From CAYFQB01 sp964345225 (lineage in GTDB: Bacteria; Nitrospirota; Thermodesulfovibrionia; Thermodesulfovibrionales; UBA6898): DNA of 25,746 bases. The notes under the pieces are model-generated. The model searched no databases. It had not been told where the DNA came from and saw only the letters and a list, made by a program, of their open reading frames with translations. Location: assembly GCA_964345225.1 (NCBI GenBank), contig CAYFQB010000030.1, forward strand, positions 1 through 25,746, given 5' to 3'. Both the position numbers and the translations under genes were made by a program. Shown here piece by piece: positions 14,576-23,200 of the stretch (position 1 is its first letter; every line of letters starts with the position of its first letter).

Positions 14576-15640
14576 ATGAAAAGAACAATCGAACAGTGGA
14601 CGATTGAGGAAATTTATAAAAAAAGAGACAAATTTATTTTTCCTGAATATCAAAGAGCACCAAAATTATGGAAAGAACGGGACAAGAATTTACTTATTGA
14701 TTCAATCTTAATTAATATGGATATTCCAAAACTCTATTTCAATCAAACTACAAAATATGAATATGAAGTTGTTGACGGGCAGCAGAGACTTTGGGCAATT
14801 TGGGAATTTATAAATAATGAATATTCCTATAAAACTACTAGAAAAGATAAGAATTTAGAGAACTTAAATGGGAAGAAATTTAAAGATTTTCCAAATGAAG
14901 TCAAAGGAAAAATATTTTCTTATACACTGCAAGCTACTTTATTTTACAATGCTTCAGAGGATTATTTAAGAAAATTATTTATAAGGCTCCAACTCGGTTT
15001 ACTCTTAATTACAGGAGAAAAACTGAAAGCTTCATCTGGTATGATGAAAGATTTTATTTTCAAGAATATAGTTAACAAACCTTTTATGGAAAATATTAAT
15101 ATTCCTAATCGAAGATTTGCAAAACAAACATTATGCGCTCAAATTTGTATTAATTCGTTTGCAAAAGAAAATATTAAAGAATTTTCGCGTACACGATATG
15201 AAGACTTAGAGTATTTTTTTGAAGAATATAAGAATCCAACAGGAAGTGAGTTAAGTTTCTTTAAAGAAAGATGTAAACACATCCTATATGTATTTGATAT
15301 ATTAGATTCATATTTTGATGATAAGGCTAAATTATTAAGAAATAGATCGTATATTCTCTCTATCTATTTGTTTGTTGAGGAAATGATAAAAACGCATAGC
15401 AAAAATGCATTAAAAGTTGGGATGCCTGAATTTGTTAAATTTTCATTACTTCTATTAAGCAGGCTAAGAGAAGAAGCTCAGTCAGGATTTTATAGAAAAA
15501 ATGAAGAATTGTATCGCTTTGAATCGTATCTAAGTAATGCACCGGGAGAAAAATATCAAATTGAAAACAGACATAATAAATTAAAAGATCTTTATAAATA
15601 TTTTCGTAAAACTGGCAGGATTAAGGGAGATAGAAAATAA
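14576..15640 (+). CDS. DUF262 (GmrS N-terminal/ParB-like) protein
   Basis: A 354-residue DUF262 protein. The N-terminal ParB-like core shows PEYQRAPKLW (23-32), LLIDSILINMDIPKLYF (39-55) and the signature VVDGQQRLWAIWEF (65-78), residues tied to nucleotide hydrolysis in GmrSD, BrxU and SspE. The rest is helical and Lys-rich. The DUF1524 HNH nuclease half normally following in type IV enzymes is absent, so it needs another effector; the SIR2-like protein 4 bases upstream is the obvious candidate. The ribosome site GAGG (14563-14566) lies in the SIR2 gene, showing tight coupling. I infer a sensor or nucleotide switch controlling an NADase. It is the last gene of the rightward block; no clear terminator follows. 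Confidence 0.85.
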   Translation: MKRTIEQWTIEEIYKKRDKFIFPEYQRAPKLWKERDKNLLIDSILINMDIPKLYFNQTTKYEYEVVDGQQRLWAIWEFINNEYSYKTTRKDKNLENLNGKKFKDFPNEVKGKIFSYTLQATLFYNASEDYLRKLFIRLQLGLLLITGEKLKASSGMMKDFIFKNIVNKPFMENINIPNRRFAKQTLCAQICINSFAKENIKEFSRTRYEDLEYFFEEYKNPTGSELSFFKERCKHILYVFDILDSYFDDKAKLLRNRSYILSIYLFVEEMIKTHSKNALKVGMPEFVKFSLLLLSRLREEAQSGFYRKNEELYRFESYLSNAPGEKYQIENRHNKLKDLYKYFRKTGRIKGDRK

Positions 15641-15962
15641 GGAATACTATTTTATAGAACTTTACCTTTAGCGTGATAAAAATGTGAAAAAAGTATGTCA
15701 AAAACGCTATAAAATCATCAAACTACATCGAAGCTGAAAGAGGCTGCAAAGCCTTTACTATCAAGGTTTTATACGGTATTTTCAAGCACTTGGCATGAAC
15801 CATATGGTACATGCCTTGTAAAATCTATTAACAGCACTGGTTAACAACCGTCCCTGTTATCTTTTCTTGACTTGGTGCCTTTAAATGGGTGACCCTCGAT
15901 CTCACCTTCTACTCCTCATCCCGAAGAAACACCCATTGACCTTTCAGAAAACTGACAAATTA
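15641..15962. other. Gene-free interval with a strong dyad
   Basis: No gene of convincing length is present. A forward frame around 15735-15850 reads AAKPLLSRFYTVFSS and onwards with no start, perhaps a coding relic. The main structure is the inverted repeat at 15789-15818. This interval marks the change from the AT-rich defence block to the next regulatory genes. Confidence 0.45.
15789..15818. promoter_or_regulatory. 24-bp near-perfect palindrome
   Basis: The half sites ggcatgaaccat (15792-15803) and atggtacatgcc (15804-15815) are inverted copies at 11 of 12 positions with no spacer, and three further flanking bases on each side partly match. The centre accatatggt is itself a perfect 10-bp palindrome. 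It looks like a dimeric-regulator site or a cruciform-prone recombination site. Confidence 0.5.
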
Positions 15963-15991
15963 TTGACAAAAAAAATCTATTAATATATAGT
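15963..15991 (+). promoter_or_regulatory. Promoter of ribbon-helix-helix gene
   Basis: TTGACA (15963-15968), a 17-base spacer, TATAGT (15986-15991). Box sequences and spacer are the same as those of the repressor promoter at 10251. Transcription would start about 15998, leaving a 45-base AT-rich leader. Confidence 0.75.
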
Positions 15992-16017
15992 TTTTGCAGC
16001 AAAACGTTTAATTTGTA

Positions 16018-16036
16018 ACACAATATACACAATATA
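16018..16036. promoter_or_regulatory. Candidate RHH operator
   Basis: Two direct copies of acacaatata sit at 16018-16027 and 16027-16036, sharing one base (9-base phase), between the promoter and the ATG at 16044. Short phased direct repeats are typical of ribbon-helix-helix operators, so self-repression is plausible. Confidence 0.35.
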
Positions 16037-16043
16037 TATAATT

Positions 16044-16268
16044 ATGGTTGAACCCCTAAAAAGAAAAACAAGAAAAAAGAAAGAGTTCAGGTACGCAACT
16101 GCCTTTACGATGCGGTTCGATGACTTCACGTTAGAGATGCTCGAACGCATTGCCTATGATGAGGACAAGTCCAGGCCGGAAGCTATACGTTCAGCGGTTA
16201 AGTTCCTTTATCTCAAAAAGTACGGCAAAGAAGATCTAGAACAGCTCCGAAAAAAGCACCGGCCGTAA
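16044..16268 (+). CDS. Ribbon-helix-helix (CopG/Arc-type) DNA-binding protein
   Basis: A 74-residue regulator. A basic N-terminal tail (KRKTRKKK) is followed by the beta strand TAFTMRFDD that would insert in the DNA groove, then helix LEMLERIAYDEDKSR and helix PEAIRSAVKFLYLKKYG, the standard ribbon-helix-helix pattern. No toxin gene follows: the next gene is on the other strand, so it is not part of a toxin-antitoxin pair in this window. No ribosome site is seen in the AT-only leader, which may make translation inefficient. Likely a local or self-regulator. Confidence 0.75.
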   Translation: MVEPLKRKTRKKKEFRYATAFTMRFDDFTLEMLERIAYDEDKSRPEAIRSAVKFLYLKKYGKEDLEQLRKKHRP

Positions 16269-16311
16269 TTTATGACTGTAGAGTAACAAAGGAGCAATAT
16301 ACATTTATATA

Positions 16312-17031
16312 TCAATCCTTGAGTCTCTCCCGATACTCGCGCGGCGAGACACCATTAACTTTTTTAAATACCCGATTAAAGTATTCAACACTCCTGTAGC
16401 CGACATAGAAGGCGATCTCTTTTACAGTCAGATTGTTTTTTAAGAGTTTCACGGCATTCTTTATGCGAATAGTGTTGAGGTATGATATAAAGCTCTGGCC
16501 AAAACATTCCTTGAATACCCTGCTGAAGCTGTACCGGTCCATATTAGCTACAGAGGCTGCCATCTCAAGCCTAAGGCCAGCATCTCTATAGTTGTTTTCA
16601 AGATACTCAGTAACACTATCCATTTTGAATTCCTTTTCGGATTTTATGACCACTTCAAAACCTTTGAACATAGCTCCTTCAAGGAGCTCGGTCACCCTTT
16701 TCCTCAGATACATAAGGTCAAGGGGCTTCTTTATATAATCAGTAATGCCACTCTTGATCGCCTGGATGGCAACATCTTCAGTACTGTATGCGGTTATCAT
16801 GATTGCGGGCAGAAAAGGCTTAACCTGTCTTAATGACCTCAGGACATCAAACCCGTTTTTCTCAGGCAGTGAATAATCAATGATTGCCAAGTCTATGGAT
16901 GCATGAAGATGTTTCATCGCCTCTACATAATCAGACGCCTCAAGAACCTCATAATGCGTCTCAAAGGCAAACCGCAAGGATGATCGTATGCCTGATTCGT
17001 CATCAACCAGCAGGATTGTTTTTTTCACCAT
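16312..17031 (-). CDS. Response regulator with AraC-type DNA-binding domain
   Basis: A 239-residue two-component regulator. The receiver (1-122) has Asp10-Asp11, phospho-acceptor Asp52 (IIDYSLPEKNG), Thr80 (IMIT) and a Lys in YIKKPLD (about 101). A linker leads to a C-terminal AraC/XylS double helix-turn-helix (137-238): MAASVANMDRYSFSRVFKE and VKEIAFYVGYRSVEYFNRVF, closing with GVSPREYRERL. No sensor kinase is adjacent. It is transcribed away from the giant surface-protein gene, and the 240 bases between carry a palindrome beside its own start and AraC-like direct repeats near the other gene. Control of the divergent operon, and of itself, is the natural inference. Confidence 0.9.
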   Translation of the reverse strand: MVKKTILLVDDESGIRSSLRFAFETHYEVLEASDYVEAMKHLHASIDLAIIDYSLPEKNGFDVLRSLRQVKPFLPAIMITAYSTEDVAIQAIKSGITDYIKKPLDLMYLRKRVTELLEGAMFKGFEVVIKSEKEFKMDSVTEYLENNYRDAGLRLEMAASVANMDRYSFSRVFKECFGQSFISYLNTIRIKNAVKLLKNNLTVKEIAFYVGYRSVEYFNRVFKKVNGVSPREYRERLKD

Positions 17032-17052
17032 CTTCTCTTCTATAACATATTG

Positions 17053-17067
17053 ATTTCATGATGAAAT
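17053..17067. promoter_or_regulatory. 15-base palindrome near regulator start
   Basis: atttcat-g-atgaaat is a perfect inverted repeat 22 bases upstream of the response-regulator ATG, in its leader or promoter. Candidate autoregulatory site; unproven. Confidence 0.3.
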
Positions 17068-17144
17068 ACATATCCACCCTGTCAATATATACAAATTCTG
17101 CAAAAAAGTACAGAAAAAACCCAAGAAAGTTCAAGTATTTTTAA

Positions 17145-17173
17145 TTGACGTGAAATATTCAAAAAGCTATATT
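17145..17173 (+). promoter_or_regulatory. Promoter of giant surface-protein operon
   Basis: TTGACG (17145-17150), a 17-base spacer, TATATT (17168-17173). Transcription would start near 17180, about 92 bases before the ATG at 17272. Confidence 0.55.
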
Positions 17174-17185
17174 TGACTTAATATG

Positions 17186-17215
17186 TATTACAAATGGTTC
17201 TATATTATTACAAAT
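17186..17215. promoter_or_regulatory. Direct repeats, candidate AraC-type sites
   Basis: tattacaaat occurs exactly at 17186-17195 and 17206-17215, a 20-base period (two helical turns), as AraC-family half sites usually do. With the promoter at 17145 they lie just downstream of the start, suggesting repression; if a promoter further downstream is used, they could activate. Confidence 0.4.
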
Positions 17216-17271
17216 AAAAATATGATTCAAAAGATAAACAACTGAAGTGCTGTCTTTTTAGGAGGTAATAA

Positions 17272-20200
17272 ATGACTGCACAATCATCTTATATGAGATT
17301 AATGAAGCTATCATTCATTGTTTTTCTTCTTTTCTTAATCCAACTCATATCTTTCACTATATCTTCTGCCCAAACTCCTGAAATCACAAACGGAATTAAT
17401 TATCTAATCTCAACACAAAACCCTGATGGCTCATGGGGCAATGATACATCAACTACAGACATTTTGACAGCTACAGTTTCAGTGATAGAGACATTTCAGA
17501 TTATAGATCAGACAGGCACTTCAAATTATACCAATGCAGTTTCATGGCTTCAGTCACAGACACTTGAAACTACCAATTACCTTTCTGAAAGGATTCATGT
17601 GCTTTCGCTTGGAGGTGCAGACAGCAGCTTGCTACTTTCATACCTTGATGAACTTGAATATGTATGGGGAGGGCATGATGATTATGGCGTAAACATATTA
17701 GATACTTCCTTTGCACTTAAAGCTTTAAAGAAAATAAATTACTCGGACCTAAACACGTTCAGCCAAGCCCTTGGTTATTTAGTGGAATCACAAAACACAG
17801 ATGGGGGCTGGGGATTCTATAGGGGTGATGACAGTAATGTCTACATGACAGCAATAGTATTACAAACGTTCAATGTTCTAAGTGCAACATTCGATATTCA
17901 AAGCTCAATAATCAATGCAGTCAGCTATCTCCATTCACAACAGAACACTGACGGAGGATTTGGAAATTCACCTTCAACAGTTTACGAGACATCACTCGCC
18001 TTTGAAGCATTGGTAACGTCAAAAGCTGATATATCGTCAATAGCCCAGCCTGCAATTGATTATCTTATATCCACTCAGCTGCTTAACGGATCATGGAATA
18101 ATGACTCTTATTCAACAGCATTGGCCCTCCGTGTACTGGGGAATTTAAAGCCAGATCTTAATATAACAGTAGATGACATTGCTTTTTCCAATCAAACCCC
18201 TGCACAGGGTGAAATTAGTACTATCACCGCTACAATCTATAACACTGGTCTTGTACAGGCAGACAATGTCATGGTCCAGTTTTATGACGGGGATCCAAAA
18301 GCAGGAGGAGTTCAAATTGGATCAGACCAGGTTATTTCTACCATTGCCCCATATGGGAATTCATCAGTAGAGGTCATATATGACACTTCGGGGAAATTAG
18401 ATTGCCGTTATATTCATGTAACCGTTGATCCTTTAAACAGCATAACAGAGCTGAATGAAGGTGACAACAGGGCAGTTAAGGTGCTTAAGATTTTAAAACC
18501 TGGTGACCTGTTTATTGATGGTAGAGAAATTTTTTATTTTCCCTTCGACCTCAAACCTGATACAACATTCACAATTATATCAATAATAAGAAACCTTGGT
18601 GAAATGCCGATTGAAAATATCACTGTTGCCCTTTATGATGGGCAACCAAATGCAGGCGGAATAAAACTGGAAGAAAAGGTTATCTCCGTTATTAACCCGT
18701 TCAAAAGCTCAATTGTCAGCTTTGATTTAAATGGTCAAAGCATTGGTTCACACTCATATTATATCTATGTTGATCCATATAATCAGCTTATTGAACCTGA
18801 TGAGTCAAATAACATTGGCTATATTTCCATAGATATTAAAGACCCAAATATTACAGAGCCTGACTCAACTGATTTATACATAACCCAGTCAGATATCAGC
18901 TTTAATCCAGTCTATCCAGATGCAGGTCAAAGTGTAACAATTACCGCTGTCGTTCATAATACTTCTAACCATACAGTTACTGACTTAGATGTGTCATTCT
19001 ACAATGGGGACCCAAAGGATGGAGGAATCCTATTAGGAACCGTCAATACCTGGGTGGCACAATGGAGTACTCAAACCGTCTCATTCACGTGGATAATGCC
19101 TGGCGGGGCACCTGTCATTTATGTGGTGATAGATAAAGATAAAAAGATAGCTGAAAACGATGAGACAAACAACATTGCTTACAAACCGATTAATACATAT
19201 GCTGCCGATCTTTCTGTGACTGAAAGAGATGTCACTCTCAATCCTGTACTACCTGAAAAGGGGCAACCCGTGAGTATCAATGTGGCGATAAATAACCTCG
19301 GTAATATTGGCTCATCAGGAAGGGTCAACGTATATGAAGTAGATTCCGAAGGGGTAAAGACACTGTTTTGGGAATCAGATATTTTTGTAAATGGGACAGG
19401 GACAACTACTGTCAGCATAGAGGGATGGACTTTTCCATATAAGAGCAGCACAATTGCAGTTGTTATTGATAATGTAAGTCCAGATGATTCTGATCTTTCA
19501 AATAATGAAACCATTGTAATATATGGGGAAGATATAAAGCCTGGCAGCAGCAATGAGGGCAAGGAGTTCTCGATTGTCATGCCAGAAACATATTATCACA
19601 CTGCAAGTATTATAATACAATCCAAAATAACCGCAAAGGTTAAAATCCTTGGTCCTTTTATTTCCTGGGCAGGGACTGTATCTCCAGGCTCTCCTGTAAC
19701 AATCCCGCTGATTCACGGGGAGACTGAGGTTAGTAGCAATGGGGTTATCGAAGACAAGGGAATCAATATAACAAGCGATGAAGATATTTCTGTCATTTTT
19801 AAGGCGCCAAATTTTGCAGACGTAGCGGATGATGCATATCTTGCTATTCCAATAAAAAGTCTGGGGACAAATTATTACAATATTAGTTATGCCCCTGTTT
19901 ATAATACAAACAGTTTTTCGAGAATAACGATTGTTGCTCCATATGAAAATACCAATGTAAAAATAGGTGATACTTTAATAAATCTCAACAAAGGGCAGAC
20001 CTATCAGATAAAGTCAAATACCATTGATTATACAGGGGTTCATATCCGGAGTGATAAACCCGTAGCTGTTTTCAGTGGTGTAACCTGTACATATATTCCT
20101 TATCCTAATGAGTGTATTGCCTGTGACACACTCCTTGCACAGGTATTGCCTGTTTCTCTATGGAGTACAGATTACTTTACAGGTCCCCTTTATTCACCTG

Positions 20201-23200
20201 ATGACAGCGACTTAATAAGGGTGGTTGCAGGTGAAGACAATACTATAGTAACCATAAAGAGCGAGGCTTCAACAGAGACGGTAACACTGGATAAAGGACA
20301 GTGGGAAGAAATTGATGTTGAAACAGCAACACACCTTACAAGTAATAATCCAATAGAGGTTGCCCAGTTTGCAAAGGGGTTAGGATGTGCAGGTAAAGGA
20401 GACCCCTTTGAGATGCTGATGATTCCGACTGATAAGCTTAGAATGGATTATAGGTTCTTTGTACCGCAAGGATATGAGCAAGGGAACTTTGCCACGATAA
20501 TTGCCCCTGAACCTGAGACTAATATTGTCCTTGACGGTGAATTGATAGTTCCTGATTGGGTTCCCCTGCCTGATAAAGGAAATTATACAATGGTAAGCCT
20601 GGCAGAAGGAGAGCATAGTATTGTATCGGATAAACCTGTTGCAGTATATTCGCATGGCTATAGGTATTTTGGTTCATACGGATACCCTGTAGGATTTGGC
20701 ATATCACTTCCAGACTTAACGGTTGATGAGATACACTACGCTCCTCAAAATCCATCTGAAAGTCAGCTGGTAAAATTATCAACGACATTGTCCAACCCAG
20801 GAGAGAAATGTGCAAAGAATGTTCTTGTCAGGGCCTATAGTGGAGATCCAACAGTAGTAGGAATACAGGTAGGTGATGATAGGATAATTGATATCATTTA
20901 TCCCAAGGAATCGATTCCTATCGAGTTTGTCTGGGACACATATGGATTCAGGCATGTTAATACTATATATGTAATAGCAGACCCATTAGACGATATTGAA
21001 GAAGAAAATGAAAATAACAATACATCGATTATAGAAATAGATATGAATGACCCTCTGAATCCTGATCTGACAATCTCTGATATTATTCTTTCCCAGCCTA
21101 CAGTAAATGAAGGTGAAGAAATCGTTGTTACAGTAGTTGTAAAGAATAGAGGCACTGCAGTGAATGGTATTCCCGTTAGTCTTTATCTTGGCAATCCTGA
21201 ATATGGGGGGGTCTTACTAGAAAGTAAGGTTATTCAGCAAATCATTCCATATGATGTAGAAACTGAGGTTGTGTTCCGTTTTGTTACGCTTGGATATCAT
21301 GGTATCAAAGACCTGTATATTGTCATTGATCCTTTAAATATAATAGATGAGCTAATAGAGGATAATAACATTGCTTCCAGAACTGTCGATATTAAAGCTA
21401 AAGAACTCAACCTGAAAGTTACAACAGATAAAACTCAGTATGATGCCAATTCTGATGTCGGTATCAATGTGCATGTTTTAAACGAAAATATTTATGAATG
21501 GTCAGGTGTAGGGGATGTATATATTAAAGACGAGATAGATAACATTGTTGATCATGTTGCAACGTTTAACATAGATGACCTCGATCCGGTGGGTATTTCT
21601 GGTTGGACATATAGAGTTCCGGCGTTTGTTACAACTACTACTGATAAAGACAATTCTTTAGCGAGTTCAAGGGTGGATTTTTCAGATCTGATAGCTGCTG
21701 TTAATGAAGGTGGAAAGGCCCTGGATGTAAATTCTATAAGAGTGCTGGAAATGGACGGTCAAGGTAATTACCTTGGAGAGAAAATTGCAAAGTTTATCCC
21801 GGATATGGGATTTGATCCTGTATTTAATGCTGAAGGGATGGTCTTATGGCTGATGGACGGACTAACTCTATCCGGGGTCACTCGGTACTATTACATATAC
21901 TTCGATATTGCTGATAATGGGCCCAAGGAGCCTTCTGTAAATACTTCGCTACCTGATACAGGAAATCTTATTGGGTATATTGATTACTATGGAATGATAT
22001 ATGTGTTCAGAAACAACGGAGACGGGACCTTTGGTCCGCAGCAGTTTGTTGATGATGTCAGCCCTTTTCATGATTTTTCTAGTGGTATTGTGCTGTCCGA
22101 CTTTAATAATGACGGATTTACTGACATAATAACTGGTGGGGCAGAAGGACTTTTCTACTATGAAAACAGGGCAGACATGTCTGATACGTTTATGCCTAAA
22201 GTTCTGATAGATTCCAGCAGGGAACTCCAAAGGAACATAATGCCAATAGCATCAGGTGATTTCAACAGGGATGGGAATTATGATTTTATTGTTAATAATA
22301 GTTTGTACAATATTCTCTATCTTTTAAATGGGAACGGAGATGGTACATTTAATAAGACAGTTATTCCTTTACCAGAAGGATATCATTTATTTAAAGGAAA
22401 AGGTGTGGCTGATGTTGACAGAGACGGCTATCTTGACCTTGTCGCTGCTGACAGCTATGGTGTGCTATTCCTTTATCATGGACAAGAAGACTGGACTTCA
22501 GTTCAGCCAGTAGAGATTGCAGATGTTGGAACAGATACCTACGGGGTGGCATTGGCTGACTTTGACTCTGACGGAAATGTTGATATCATTGCTTGTGATA
22601 AATACTCTTATTATGGATATATCCTCAGAGGAAATGGCGATGGAACTTTTATGCCTTTAGAGCCAGTACCCTCTCTTGCAACACCATATATATACGCCAC
22701 TTCATACGCTTCAGGTGATTTTAATGACGATGGTAATAAGGATATAATTGCAAATATCTATATATCTAAAGATCTTTTCTATTTTGAAGGAAATGGTGAC
22801 GGAACGTTCAAAGGATATAACACTATCCCATCAGACTCTTATTATTCTTACGCAATAAGTTCTTCGGGAATCTACCCATCTGTGTTTCCTGCGGTAGGAA
22901 TTCCAGAGAAAGCTCCAGATAAAACTTTTAATTTCATCTGGAATACAGGTATTACGTCTCCTGGTCCGTACCAGGTTTATGTAACCCTTTCAGAAGGGCA
23001 GGTGGTTGTTGCCGAGGACAGTACACCCTTTGAGATCATCACAGATTTTAACATTGTCACAGGGATCGTATCCGACAAGATAGCATACAATGCGAACGAG
23101 ACTGTTGAATTGACTTCCACAATAACGAGCCAGAGCGCCAACTTCATCTTTGAGGATCTCACAGCAAAGGTTACGGTAAAAGACGCACAGGGGCAAACAC

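Noticed and set aside
16044..16268. Antitoxin of a toxin-antitoxin pair
   Set aside because: The ribbon-helix-helix gene is followed by an oppositely oriented response regulator, with no small toxin gene on either side.
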